Positions 46,162-55,240 of a stretch of DNA of 64,000 nucleotides are shown one piece after another. Where the stretch lies: contig JAILIM010000017.1 in the NCBI GenBank assembly GCA_024695285.1, positions 62,001 to 126,000 of the forward strand. Direction: 5' to 3'. Positions within the stretch are counted from its first letter, which is position 1; the number at the start of each line of letters is the position of its first letter. The notes under the pieces were generated by a model, which was not told the DNA's origin, searched no databases, and was given only the letters and a program-made list of their open reading frames with translations. This stretch comes from Bacteroidales bacterium. GTDB lineage: Bacteria; Bacteroidota; Bacteroidia; Bacteroidales; UBA932. The translations under genes and the position numbers were made by a program.

Positions 46162-46997
46162 GAAAGTTGCTGATAATCACTTTGCTTCTCTGCTGCGGCC
46201 AGCTTCTCAGGGCGCAGGAGGACTCCCTGATGTTCACTCCAGAGTATCTCGATACGGTGGTCATCAGCCGCGTTTCCACCATCAACGACTATTCGATGAT
46301 AGGCGTCAACTATGGCGTGACATTCTCCACGATGTACTTCAATCCCGACAAGATGGGCACCGACTTCCGTTTCAATCCCGTCTATTTCTCGGTGATGTAC
46401 ACCCACTACGAGAAGATGTTCAACTACATCCCCTACTTCGGCATCACCCTGGGCTTCTCCTATTCCCATTCCGGCGTCACGTTCAACGACAACCCCGATA
46501 CCGGCTATCCTCTGGGCTACATCGACGGAGCGACTAACGTATCGTACCAGACAGTCGAGATGCCTGCCATGATGCATTTCCACGTCGACAGCGCACCGAC
46601 AAAGATTATGGCCAACCTCGGCGGCTACGTCGGTTACCGCTTGTCCGTCGAACGCAGCGGCATGTTCCTCGACGAAGAATACACCAACAAGTTCCGTGAC
46701 TACGAATACCGCTTCGACTACGGCCTGATGGGCGGTGCCGGAATAGGCTTCATGATAGATCCCGTCGAACTTCACCTCAATGTGCTGGCCCGCTGGAGCC
46801 TGCAGTCGCTGTACGAGCCGGATTACTACAACGAAACTTTTCACCCCAACAACACATATTACTACCGCTACGCCAATCCCATCGACATTTCCGTCACCCT
46901 GGGCGTCTATTTCCAGCTGACGAAGCGTACCGGCAGGACGAACAAGCAACTGAAACAACAGGCAAAGGAGATAGTGTATGGAACGGCTGCAGACTAA
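46158..46997 (+). CDS. Outer-membrane beta-barrel protein (PorT-like appearance)
   Basis: 279 residues; signal peptide MRKLLIITLLLCCGQLLRAQ. Mature part has barrel strands (SMIGVNYGVTFSTMYF, YFGITLGFSYSHSG, IMANLGGYVGYRLSV, LMGGAGIGFMIDPVELHLNV) and the last strand ISVTLGVYFQLTKR followed by a basic tail. PorT-like barrels belong to the porin_4/PorT class, but the match is by general look only. It overlaps the Ig-like lipoprotein gene by four bases and ispG by 20, so the two envelope proteins are probably made together. Confidence 0.75.
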   Translation: MRKLLIITLLLCCGQLLRAQEDSLMFTPEYLDTVVISRVSTINDYSMIGVNYGVTFSTMYFNPDKMGTDFRFNPVYFSVMYTHYEKMFNYIPYFGITLGFSYSHSGVTFNDNPDTGYPLGYIDGATNVSYQTVEMPAMMHFHVDSAPTKIMANLGGYVGYRLSVERSGMFLDEEYTNKFRDYEYRFDYGLMGGAGIGFMIDPVELHLNVLARWSLQSLYEPDYYNETFHPNNTYYYRYANPIDISVTLGVYFQLTKRTGRTNKQLKQQAKEIVYGTAAD

Positions 46998-48228
46998 GCA
47001 GGTCAGGGTTGGCGACAGCCTTGTCATAGGCGGCGGAGCACCAATCGTGGTGCAGACTATGTGCAACACCCACACTTCAGATGTGGATGCGACTGTGGCT
47101 CAGTGCCTCCAGCTTGCTGCCGCAGGAGCGCAGATGGTCCGTGTCACCGTTCCCGGCCTTCAGGATGTGCCGGCCCTGCGTGAAATCCGCAGCCGGCTCA
47201 ACGCCGAAGGCTGCCGGGTGCCGCTGGTGGCCGACATACACTTCTCTTCCGACACGGCCATAGCATGCGCCGAAGTGGTGGAGAAGGTGCGCATCAACCC
47301 GGGCAACTTCCATCCCGACCATGAAGTGGCCCGGCGCAAGTTTGCTGAATTCCTGGAGATCTGCAAGATCCACGGCACTGCTGTCCGGGTTGGACTGAAC
47401 CACGGTTCCCTTGGCAAATATATCACCGAACTGTACGGCAATACTCCCCTGGCCATGGCTAAGGCGGCGATGGAGTGGCTGCAAATGTGTGTGGACGCGT
47501 CGTTCTTCAATGTCGTGGTCTCCCTCAAGGCATCGAACACCGTCGTCATGGTGCAGGCTTACCGTGAGCTGGTGAAACTGATGAAGGAGAGCGGGCATGT
47601 GTTCCCTCTGCACCTTGGGGTGACTGAAGCCGGCAACGGTGACTCCGGACGCATTAAATCCTGCGTGGGCATAGCCTCGCTGTTGAGGGAGGGCATCGGT
47701 GACACGATTAGGGTGTCGCTTACGGAACCTCCTGTGAATGAATTACCTGTAGCCTCTTATCTTGCCAGTTACTTCAGCTCGTTTGGAGTTGGTGAGCATA
47801 ATCCGATGCTGGAAGCCGCCATCAAGTGGGGGCCCGCCCTGCTTGACAGGGAAATCGACGAGATTCCCGCATCCGCCGGCCTCGACCCTTATCTGACGGA
47901 TGAGATCATGCAGGCCGCCCGCAGGCGCTTCTACAGGCCTGAATATATAGCCTGCCCCGGCTGCGGCCGCACAATGTACAGGCTTGAGGAGACTTTCGAG
48001 GAAGTCAAGCGCCGCACATCACACCTCAAGGGTATGGTCATTGCGGTGATGGGCTGCATAGTCAACGGCCCCGGAGAAATGGCCGACGCCGACTGGGGTT
48101 ACGTCGGAGAAGGCGGCGGGCGCGTGTCGATCTACCACAAGGGTGAACCCGTGCTTCGCCACATTCCCGACAGCGAAGCAATCGATAAACTTCTGGATCT
48201 TATTCAACGTAAAGGAGAAGACCTTTAA
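46978..48228 (+). CDS. ispG: 4-hydroxy-3-methylbut-2-enyl diphosphate synthase (IspG), short form
   Basis: 416 residues. Iron-sulfur enzyme of the MEP isoprenoid pathway. Cluster cysteines are C326 and C329 (CPGCGR) and C360 (VMGCIVNGPGE), with the conserved Glu following. The barrel part contains VQTMCNTHTSDVDATV, PLVADIHF, RINPGNF and TEAGNGDSGRIKSCVGIASLL with GDTIRVSLTEPP, in the style of the large plant/Chlamydia/Bacteroidetes enzymes (600 residues or more). The extra middle domain of those enzymes is missing. Last gene of the ligA operon; its 3' end overlaps the convergent RlmI-like gene by 29 bases. Confidence 0.95.
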   Translation: MERLQTKQVRVGDSLVIGGGAPIVVQTMCNTHTSDVDATVAQCLQLAAAGAQMVRVTVPGLQDVPALREIRSRLNAEGCRVPLVADIHFSSDTAIACAEVVEKVRINPGNFHPDHEVARRKFAEFLEICKIHGTAVRVGLNHGSLGKYITELYGNTPLAMAKAAMEWLQMCVDASFFNVVVSLKASNTVVMVQAYRELVKLMKESGHVFPLHLGVTEAGNGDSGRIKSCVGIASLLREGIGDTIRVSLTEPPVNELPVASYLASYFSSFGVGEHNPMLEAAIKWGPALLDREIDEIPASAGLDPYLTDEIMQAARRRFYRPEYIACPGCGRTMYRLEETFEEVKRRTSHLKGMVIAVMGCIVNGPGEMADADWGYVGEGGGRVSIYHKGEPVLRHIPDSEAIDKLLDLIQRKGEDL

Positions 48229-49387
48229 GGTACTCCCCTTCAGGATGATAGATGCTGACCGGATGGTCGCCGCCCTGGCAGAGGCGGTCGATGATGCGTA
48301 CGTTCCTGCCTGTCTGTGCGGCGGCGCTGAACACCAGCTCGGCAAAGGCAATTTTATCCACCACCTGCGAGCAGCTGAACGTAAACACCAGGCCGCCCGG
48401 GGCAACCCTTGAGATTGCGGCGGCATTTAGCCTCTGATATGCCCGGAGGGCGTTTTTCAGCACGCCGCGGTGTTTGGCGAATGCCGGCGGATCCACTATC
48501 ATCAGGTCGTATTTGCCTTCAGGGGCGGCATTCAGGAAATCTATGGCGTCGCAGCAGTGGCCTTCGTGGCTGGCGGCGCGCCCAGTCAGGGCGACGTTCC
48601 GCTCTACAAGATTCATGGCCCTGGCCGATGAATCCACGCTGTCCACGAACTTCGCTCCGCCGTCGAGGGCATATACGCTGAATCCTCCGGTGTAGCAGAA
48701 AAGATTCAGTACGGTGCGTCCAGCGGCATATTTGCCCACGAGTTCGCGGTTGTCGCGCTGGTCCAGGAAGAAACCGGTCTTCTGGCCTTCCGCCCAGTTG
48801 ACCTCGAAACGGTGACCGTTCTCGGAGACTGTCAGTGAATTGTCATTGAAGCCCGGTGCTTTGTAGAGATAACCGTCCACAAGATCGAGCCCGGCCTTGA
48901 ACGGGGCCGTGCCGGAACTCTTGTCGTAGACGGCTTTCAGGGAGTCGCCGAAGACTTCCTGAAGGGCCTCGGCAATGCGGTTCTTAGCCCTGAACATGCC
49001 CACGCTGTGGGCCTGGAGCACGCAGACGCCGTCGTACCAGTCTATGATGAGGCCAGGCAGGCCGTCGCCTTCGCCGTGGACAAGCCTGAAGCAGTTCGTG
49101 CCGGCAGACGGAAGGCCTATGGCGGCCCTTGCATCCCTTGCGCGCGCTATGGCGTCACGCCAGAATCCGGGAGCCTGGGGGTCTCCTGAGAAACTAAGCA
49201 CGCGCACGGCGATGGAGCCAATCTGATAATGCCCGGAGGCGAGGAAACGGCCTTCGGAATCATGGACTGCGACCAGGTCGCCTTCCTGAGGATTACCCTG
49301 TATCTGCGCTATCGCCCCGGAAAACACCCAGGGGTGATAGCGCAGCAGGGACTCATCCCTGCCCCTTTTCAGTATTATCTTGATCAT
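48200..49387 (-). CDS. RlmI-like SAM-dependent RNA methyltransferase (PUA domain)
   Basis: 395 residues. N-terminal PUA domain (LKRGRDESLLRYHPWVFSGA, GDLVAVHDSEGRFLASG) followed by a class I methyltransferase with motif I VLNLFCYTGGFSVYA, DSSARAMNLVERN and catalytic-site LMIVDPPAFAKHR, plus late FTFSCSQVVDK. This is the RlmI/COG1092 layout, which methylates a cytosine C5 in 23S rRNA. It overlaps the exonuclease gene by 35 bases at its start. Confidence 0.9.
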   Translation of the reverse strand: MIKIILKRGRDESLLRYHPWVFSGAIAQIQGNPQEGDLVAVHDSEGRFLASGHYQIGSIAVRVLSFSGDPQAPGFWRDAIARARDARAAIGLPSAGTNCFRLVHGEGDGLPGLIIDWYDGVCVLQAHSVGMFRAKNRIAEALQEVFGDSLKAVYDKSSGTAPFKAGLDLVDGYLYKAPGFNDNSLTVSENGHRFEVNWAEGQKTGFFLDQRDNRELVGKYAAGRTVLNLFCYTGGFSVYALDGGAKFVDSVDSSARAMNLVERNVALTGRAASHEGHCCDAIDFLNAAPEGKYDLMIVDPPAFAKHRGVLKNALRAYQRLNAAAISRVAPGGLVFTFSCSQVVDKIAFAELVFSAAAQTGRNVRIIDRLCQGGDHPVSIYHPEGEYLKGLLLYVE

Positions 49388-50084
49388 TGGCTTTCTTCTT
49401 TCTGCTTCTGCGTTTCTTTGCCTTCGGTTTCGGATTGGCCTGTGCCTGCTCGTGTGCCACCCTGTCCTGCGGCGGAAGCTGTTCTTCCGGGCTCAGGGGA
49501 TTCTTTTCGGAGTCGAGCAGTTTGAGGTACATTTCGCGGCACACCCAGGCGTCGGTGGCGGCGTAGTTGCACTGCGAAGGACTGAGTTGGGGCGCTTCCC
49601 AGTTGGAAAGCTGCTGAGCCTTGGATATGCGGCATCCGAGGATGTTGGCGGCGAGTTTCTTGACGCTCTTGTCGCGTATGCCCCATTCCCAGGCGATTTT
49701 CTGCAGGTCCACGAAGCCAGCGGCCTCGAAGCTGTTGATACGCTGGAGTCCGCGTACGTCGTCAAAAGATGCCGCGCCGACCTTTATTATGTCCTTATTG
49801 GTCAGGATGCTGCAGAGGGATTTGCGAAGGCCGAGCAACTGCAGCCGGAAGAGGTATGCCTTCTTCGGCCCGGACAGCTGTAGCAGTGCGACTCCGTTGT
49901 TGTGCTGGCCGGGAGAAAAGACCGGCCGGCTTTCGGTGTCGAAGCCCAACACCTTTTGCCGTTTGAGGTAAAAAATGGCCCGCTCGTAGTCGATGCCAGG
50001 TTTATCTATTACTTTAATCTCTCCGGGAAAGACGCCAAGCGGCATCTTGTCTATCTCTCCCGCTTCTATCGTTACTTTAAACAT
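49353..50084 (-). CDS. 3'-5' exonuclease (DEDDy, RNase D-like) with basic C-terminal tail
   Basis: 243 residues from the ATG at 50084; a GTG at 50090 is an alternative. The DEDDy catalytic set is visible: GFDTES (D49, E51), ASFDDVRG (D108/D109) and YAATDAW (Y174, D178). The last 45 residues are charged and basic, with KKRRSRKKK, likely for nucleic-acid binding. HRDC domains of true RNase D are absent, so this resembles the small Bacteroidetes RNase-D-like proteins. It overlaps the lipoprotein gene upstream by eight bases and the RlmI-like gene by 35. Confidence 0.9.
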   Translation of the reverse strand: MFKVTIEAGEIDKMPLGVFPGEIKVIDKPGIDYERAIFYLKRQKVLGFDTESRPVFSPGQHNNGVALLQLSGPKKAYLFRLQLLGLRKSLCSILTNKDIIKVGAASFDDVRGLQRINSFEAAGFVDLQKIAWEWGIRDKSVKKLAANILGCRISKAQQLSNWEAPQLSPSQCNYAATDAWVCREMYLKLLDSEKNPLSPEEQLPPQDRVAHEQAQANPKPKAKKRRSRKKKANDQDNTEKGQG

Positions 50085-51177
50085 TGTCACTTGGAATCAG
50101 CAGGAATGACGTCTCCGACCCTGCCGTGCGCGCAGATATGGTGTAGCTTTTAACCTGCGGCTGCGCGATGCGGTGGGTGAAGAGACTCAGTTCGCGAAGC
50201 TTTTCGTAGCAGGCGGCCATGGTCAGGTCGGACGAACCGGCCAGGAGGAATACAGGGCTGATCAGTTTGCCATAAAGCATGAACTCTTCCCTGCTGAAGT
50301 CCCGTATGTCCTGGAGGTTCTTTTCAAGACCGGCCATGTCGAGGTTCCAGTCGTCTACCAGAATTGCGTCCAGGGGCTCAGTGCGTCCAGCCTGCATGTA
50401 GCTGTCGAGGAAACTGCCTATGATATTGCCGGCCTTCCTGTCCACGGAGGATTCGAAAAACCTGGCTCCCACTATGCCGTATTCCTTAGCCTTGGCATCG
50501 AAGATGGAACGGTAGATGCCTTTGTCTACATAAGAAGAATCGCAGATGACGCCGATGTTGAAATACTTTTTCTCTCCGGAGAAAACCGCATCCATCATAA
50601 GGCCCTGGGGCGATATCACCGGAACCTTGCAGGACGTCATGGTGAAAAGGGTGTCGATGTCGAATTTCCCGTACAGGAGCAGCCAGGGATCGGCAAGGAC
50701 AATCATTTTAGCAGGTTTCTTTGCGCAGTTGCCTTCAAGGTCATAGACGCTTACGCTGCATTTGGAAGAGAGTGCGGCAAGGGACATCCGGACTGCAGAT
50801 TCGCGGAGCGCTTCCCCGCCGTTGGCGTCGTTGTACGGGCCGTAAGGGGCGCAGGCGGCATCGCAGAGAAGGGCGAAAGTCTCTCCTGCGAAGTCCATCA
50901 GGTCGTCAGACCTGCGCATTCCGCGTACATTGTCGAACATGTCGCATGAGTGGAAGGACTTGCCGAGCTGCCAGCAGGAGGCGGCAGGACCGATAACCGC
51001 TATGTCTCCGTCGGAGGGCAGGCGGGAAAAACCGGCAAGCAGCCTGTTCTCCGGCAGGCTGTTGTCAGCGGCGATGGCTTTCACATAATGTATCGTTTCG
51101 CGTCCGGATGGCTCCTGCATGATGCAGGAAACGCTCAAAAGCAATATGACTGATATGGCACCGAATAATTTGCCCAT
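50077..51177 (-). CDS. Lipoprotein of unknown function
   Basis: 366 residues from the ATG at 51177. Signal peptide with lipobox LLSVSC (C18). The mature protein mixes helices and strands (IAVIGPAASCWQLG, KMIVLADPWLLLYG, YFNIGVICDSSYVDKGI, DAILVDDWNLDM), which resembles the periplasmic-binding-protein fold with two alternating lobes, though no ligand motif is evident. Ten cysteines is high for this class. Own promoter at 51197; first in a unit with exonuclease and methyltransferase genes. Confidence 0.7.
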   Translation of the reverse strand: MGKLFGAISVILLLSVSCIMQEPSGRETIHYVKAIAADNSLPENRLLAGFSRLPSDGDIAVIGPAASCWQLGKSFHSCDMFDNVRGMRRSDDLMDFAGETFALLCDAACAPYGPYNDANGGEALRESAVRMSLAALSSKCSVSVYDLEGNCAKKPAKMIVLADPWLLLYGKFDIDTLFTMTSCKVPVISPQGLMMDAVFSGEKKYFNIGVICDSSYVDKGIYRSIFDAKAKEYGIVGARFFESSVDRKAGNIIGSFLDSYMQAGRTEPLDAILVDDWNLDMAGLEKNLQDIRDFSREEFMLYGKLISPVFLLAGSSDLTMAACYEKLRELSLFTHRIAQPQVKSYTISARTAGSETSFLLIPSDNV

Positions 51178-51196
51178 AATGGTTCTTTTAAGATTA

Positions 51197-51204
51197 CAAA
51201 AATA
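51197..51204 (-). promoter_or_regulatory. TATTTTTG promoter box of the 51177 lipoprotein operon
   Basis: Exact TAnnTTTG on the minus strand, 19 bases before the ATG at 51177, divergent from the box at 51216. Confidence 0.55.
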
Positions 51205-51215
51205 CAAAAAATCCA

Positions 51216-51223
51216 TATCTTTG
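51216..51223 (+). promoter_or_regulatory. TATCTTTG promoter box of the metal transporter gene
   Basis: Exact TAnnTTTG, 23 bases before the ATG at 51247. Confidence 0.6.
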
Positions 51224-51246
51224 CATACTTTGATTTGGATTTACTT

Positions 51247-52131
51247 ATGGAACACCATCATCATCACCACCACGGCGGCGAAAAAATCACCGGAGATCTC
51301 AAGAAAATCTATATTTGCGCCATAATACTCAACGCATTGTTCGTGGCATTCGAGGCCTGGATGGGCTTCCGTTCGGATTCACTTTCCCTGGTATCCGATG
51401 CAGGCCACAAGCTGGTCGACGTATTCTCCCTGGGCCTTACCCTTCTGGCTTTCATCCTTTCAACGAGCAGGCCCGGAAAGAAATTCACCTTCGGCTACCG
51501 TAAGCTGACGGTCATCATTTCCCTGCTCAATGCTGTGTTCGTGGCCGTCATTGCCGGTTCCATAATCTTCGAAAGCATCGAAAAAATGCTGGATCCTTCT
51601 TCCCTGTCTCCGGACGGTGAAGCGATAAGCATCACGGCTGCAGTGGGCATCGTGGTGAACGCACTTTCCGTGACCCTGCTCTCTCATAAGCGCAGGCATG
51701 ATGTCAATACCCGCGGTGCGTTTATTCACATGCTGACCGACTGCCTGCTGTCCATAGGCGTTGTAATCGCCGGCTTCATAATCAAAGCGACCGGCTTCGT
51801 GCTGCTCGACCCTATCATGAGCCTCTGCATTGCCGGATTCATACTTGCCAATATCCTCGGCGTGCTGGTAGAAAGCTTCAGAATGAGCATTGACGCCGTT
51901 CCCGAGTCGATAGACCCTGCCAGAATCGAGGATTCCATGCTGAAGGTAGAGGGCGTCGAAGAAATCAAGAGGCTGCATATCTGGCCCGTCAGCACGACTG
52001 AAACTGCGCTCACCGCCGAGGTAGTGGTTGCGCCGCAAGCCGACAGGGACGCCGTCGCCGACTCCCTCAAGGCAAGAATAAAAGAGGGCGGAATCGACGA
52101 TTCCACCCTCGAACTCAGGCAGTCCTGCTGA
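51247..52131 (+). CDS. Cation diffusion facilitator, ZitB-like zinc exporter
   Basis: 294 residues from the ATG at 51247, giving an N-terminus MEHHHHHHHGG with seven consecutive histidines, a natural metal-binding tail. Six membrane helices follow. The transport site is formed by SDAGHKLVD (D51, H54, D58) and FIHMLTD (H161, D165), the His-containing pattern of ZitB-type zinc exporters. A C-terminal cytoplasmic domain (VEGVEEIKRLHIWPVS) is present. It would export Zn2+ or a similar ion in exchange for protons. Its stop abuts the convergent C10 protease gene. Confidence 0.92.
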   Translation: MEHHHHHHHGGEKITGDLKKIYICAIILNALFVAFEAWMGFRSDSLSLVSDAGHKLVDVFSLGLTLLAFILSTSRPGKKFTFGYRKLTVIISLLNAVFVAVIAGSIIFESIEKMLDPSSLSPDGEAISITAAVGIVVNALSVTLLSHKRRHDVNTRGAFIHMLTDCLLSIGVVIAGFIIKATGFVLLDPIMSLCIAGFILANILGVLVESFRMSIDAVPESIDPARIEDSMLKVEGVEEIKRLHIWPVSTTETALTAEVVVAPQADRDAVADSLKARIKEGGIDDSTLELRQSC

Positions 52132-53982
52132 TTATTCCTTTACCAGTATCTCTTTGGTGCCGTCCGAGTAGGTTATGACATCCTTGTAAGTAGTGCCGGA
52201 GGAACCATAATCCTGAATGTCGTCAATTACGTTGTCGGCGTTGAGTATGTTTTCCCCGTCGTCGCTGAAGAAAGGAAGAGGAATCATGGGCAGTTCGCCT
52301 ATGGTCTCGCCGTCATTTGCTCCTGGGACAACGGTATAAGGTCCCGAGCTGGATTTGCTGGTGAAGAGGCAGATCTTGTCGCCCAGGCGGACGTCGCTGC
52401 GTACGGTGCAGGAAATGTCGTAGATGTAGTAGTAATCGTTCGCCTTGACATAAATGCTCTTGTTCATCGCACCCAGGGTTTCGACGAACTTGCCGTCATA
52501 CGAAAGGTGGTCGAAGCGGAACCAGCCGTTGTATTGCTGGGATGAGGAATTCGTAATCAGGCCGGCGTTGAGCAAAACTGTTTCGCCCTTGTGGAATGCC
52601 GAATTCGTGGCATCTGAACGGTAGACGCCGTAGTACTCGTGACCTTTATGTATTCCGGCCTTAAGGCACAGGGGTGCAAGATCATCTTCCGGATAATCGC
52701 TGTCGGCTACCTCATATTGAGCGGGCTCCGCCATCTCCACGGGCGTCGGTGTGACGGACCTGTCGGGTTCCATGTCAACGACGGCATCCACATCTTCATT
52801 GAATACTTCCGCCTTGTATTCATCGATTTCAGCCTGGGTATAACCGTAGTCGAGCAGATAGGAAAGGTCTTCGTCCTTGTAAGGCGCAAAGTTGTCGACG
52901 GGAAAATAACCGTTGCAGTCTCCTCCCCAGCCCCAGTTGACATACAGCTGGTCCTGACCGTCATATCCGCAGACAACGAACTGGTGTCCGCCGTTCTGGG
53001 AAGAACCTCCGTAAATCACAGGCAGGCCCTTGTCGATCTGCTCCTTCATGAGTGCGACCCAGTCGCTGTCGGAATACCTGGTCTTGTAGGCAACTTTTCC
53101 GTTCTTGTAGTACATGTACGTCTTCATGCCGGACACCAGGTCATCGGTGTACGCGGCGGTCCCATATTCATAGCCGTACATGGCTTTCGCCATGATACCG
53201 CAGTCATACATGAGCCATGCTACCTGACGCTCTGCCTCCGTCGGATTCTTCGTGCTTGAATAAATGTCAGTCATGGGCATTATGCTCCACTTGTACTCGT
53301 GGCCGAGTTCGTGGCCCCGGATGGGGATATCGATGGTATTATAATCATCCACCATGAACTCCATCGAATAGTCCGGCAGGGTCCCGTGGCCGCAAGGAGG
53401 CCATTCGTGGAAGCGCATCACCATCGCAGCGGCGGTGGCCACGCAGCCGGTCACGGCCCTTTCTTCTTCGTATTTGGAGATGAACGGACAGTACCAGTTG
53501 TAGGGATTCTCCTGACTCCATTTGGGCACTTCAAGCAGTTTTCCCCCGGGGGTGCTTTGATCGCGACGGGCGGAGCCGCTGCGGCTCCAGGCCTCGGCTA
53601 CTTTCTCTGACTGGCGGATAGGAAGACTGCGGACGGCCGCGGCAACCTTGCTGACCCTTCCCAGCCAGTAAAGCATGTTTTCCGGCATTCGGTTGGCGTC
53701 TATACTCCCTGTCGCGGAGTAACCGAGGACGGGCATCAGGCAGTCGTCGCCTGCGATAATGGAAAAACCGCCGCCTTCATTATTGAATATATAATAGGCC
53801 GGAGAGTCTGCGGAGGATGTGGAAATGGTGGCGCGGGCATTGAAGACCTGCCTGGTCTTTGCTACGCTGGTACCGAGCACGTCTGCCGCTTTCCTTGCGG
53901 CCTTGTTGCGGTCGACGGGAGCGGCGAAGCAGATTATCCCTGTCAGCAGGGACATCACTAATATGCTGACTGTTCTTTTCAT
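52132..53982 (-). CDS. C10-family cysteine protease (streptopain/BFP type), secreted preproprotein
   Basis: 616 residues. Signal peptide, then a propeptide (about 22-150) with the conserved VFNARATISTSS and YYIFNNEGGGFSIIAGDD blocks. The catalytic domain holds nucleophile C180 in TGCVATAAAMVMR, H333 in NGGHQFVVCGYD and NWGWGGDCNGYF. C10 proteases include streptopain, interpain and B. fragilis Bfp enzymes. A C-terminal region of about 230 residues is beta-rich, possibly an accessory or sorting domain. It overlaps by four bases the fimbrillin-like lipoprotein gene just upstream, so the two are co-translated. Confidence 0.93.
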   Translation of the reverse strand: MKRTVSILVMSLLTGIICFAAPVDRNKAARKAADVLGTSVAKTRQVFNARATISTSSADSPAYYIFNNEGGGFSIIAGDDCLMPVLGYSATGSIDANRMPENMLYWLGRVSKVAAAVRSLPIRQSEKVAEAWSRSGSARRDQSTPGGKLLEVPKWSQENPYNWYCPFISKYEEERAVTGCVATAAAMVMRFHEWPPCGHGTLPDYSMEFMVDDYNTIDIPIRGHELGHEYKWSIMPMTDIYSSTKNPTEAERQVAWLMYDCGIMAKAMYGYEYGTAAYTDDLVSGMKTYMYYKNGKVAYKTRYSDSDWVALMKEQIDKGLPVIYGGSSQNGGHQFVVCGYDGQDQLYVNWGWGGDCNGYFPVDNFAPYKDEDLSYLLDYGYTQAEIDEYKAEVFNEDVDAVVDMEPDRSVTPTPVEMAEPAQYEVADSDYPEDDLAPLCLKAGIHKGHEYYGVYRSDATNSAFHKGETVLLNAGLITNSSSQQYNGWFRFDHLSYDGKFVETLGAMNKSIYVKANDYYYIYDISCTVRSDVRLGDKICLFTSKSSSGPYTVVPGANDGETIGELPMIPLPFFSDDGENILNADNVIDDIQDYGSSGTTYKDVITYSDGTKEILVKE

Positions 53983-55157
53983 AAGGCGTCTTCGTATAAA
54001 ATGTAGCCACGCTGGCCGGCGCTGTCCTGCAGCCAGATCTTATTGGATTCCCTCTGCACGAGGACTGCATTGACGGTGGCGTCATCCACGCCGGTCTGAC
54101 CTATCGATGAGATGGTCAGCTGGCAGGAATCGCCTACGTTCAGTCCGGCCGGATAGGTCACGAACAGCGCAAATCCCTTTTCAAGGTTCTGGATACGGAA
54201 TTCGTTGGCACCCGTCAGGAAATGAAGTGCATATTGGTCGACACCCTTTTCATAAGCCTTCACGGCCACCGGCTGGCCGGAAGAAAGGTCATATATGCCG
54301 AACACGTCATGTGCCAGGAAGCCGGACACGGTGGGAACGTATTCAATGGGATTGAGGCGCTTGAGCTTGGCCCTTTCGGTGACGAGGCCGGTATTGGCGG
54401 TAGTCTTTTCCATCTGGCCGCCATTGGAATCATTGACGACGATCTTGAATCCGCCGCCTAGCGCGCCGGCAGGGACCACGATGTTGAAAGTGGTCGGATC
54501 TGCGCCCAGGGCAACACCTTCGCCACAGTCGAGAGTCAGTTTGCCATGCTCTTCATCCGTTGCTGCCGTCATCACCAGGACGGGAGCATCCGTCCAGGAC
54601 ATGTCCACTGTCGCGGTGCCCCACAGGGCTTCCTGTGCGGCTGTTATGATTTCGACGGATGTGACGGTCGCGCTTCCGGTGAGCCTGAGCGACAGTATGC
54701 CGCAGAGGTTCTTGAAAGAGAGTTTATCTGTCTGGCTGACAGCCACCATGGGGTTGCAGCCGTCAGCGAATCCGTCGGCGGCGTATGCCTGGCTGGCCGG
54801 GAGGGAAAGCGAAATCGCGCCCTCGCTGAACGAGGCCATGCCGTCTGCCGGATACAGGGCATACCAGGGGGCGGATCCAACGGCGTTGCCGGTGAATATC
54901 GCTTCGCCCTTGCCTGCATCTTCAGGGTTGATCGAATAGGTTTCGCCGCCCGGGCATGTGGCGCTGAAAATGGATATCTTGTCGGAGGCGCTCCACAGGA
55001 CCTTTGTCCCGTTCAGGCTGGTCTTTGACTCAAGGCCGTATTCGTGGGATGCGGTGAACGACATCTGCGGAACGTCCCTGCCCTTTTCTTTGGGAGCGCA
55101 CGAAAACAGCAGCAGGGCCGCTATCATTGTCACGCTCAATGGATTAAATCTGGTCAT
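53979..55157 (-). CDS. Fimbrillin-like lipoprotein
   Basis: 392 residues. Lipobox LLLFSC (C20). The N-terminal module resembles that of the lipoproteins at 19667 and 23119: ESKTSLNGTKVLWSASDKIS, WYALYPADG, LPASQAYAADGFADGCNP, LSFKNLCGILSLRLTG, EALWGT and LTLDCGEGVALGADPTTF. This is the pattern of Mfa-like/fimbrillin domains. The C-terminal 110 residues form a second small beta domain. Being in one operon with a C10 protease, it could be its substrate, inhibitor or surface anchor; sequence does not decide. No clear TAnnTTTG box precedes it. Confidence 0.75.
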   Translation of the reverse strand: MTRFNPLSVTMIAALLLFSCAPKEKGRDVPQMSFTASHEYGLESKTSLNGTKVLWSASDKISIFSATCPGGETYSINPEDAGKGEAIFTGNAVGSAPWYALYPADGMASFSEGAISLSLPASQAYAADGFADGCNPMVAVSQTDKLSFKNLCGILSLRLTGSATVTSVEIITAAQEALWGTATVDMSWTDAPVLVMTAATDEEHGKLTLDCGEGVALGADPTTFNIVVPAGALGGGFKIVVNDSNGGQMEKTTANTGLVTERAKLKRLNPIEYVPTVSGFLAHDVFGIYDLSSGQPVAVKAYEKGVDQYALHFLTGANEFRIQNLEKGFALFVTYPAGLNVGDSCQLTISSIGQTGVDDATVNAVLVQRESNKIWLQDSAGQRGYILYEDAL

Positions 55158-55212
55158 TCGTTTGGTTGGTTCAAAAAGTTATGCAAGTTACTCATTTTTT
55201 CTCTTTTTTCCT

Positions 55213-55220
55213 TATATTTG
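55213..55220 (+). promoter_or_regulatory. TATATTTG promoter box of the C1 protease gene
   Basis: Exact TAnnTTTG, 20 bases before the ATG at 55241. Confidence 0.6.
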
Positions 55221-55240
55221 TCCTCATTAGAATCGCAATT

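Noticed and set aside
46092..47075. Open frame of 327 codons opposite the barrel gene and ispG start
   Set aside because: Antisense to two well-supported genes, without signal peptide or motif.
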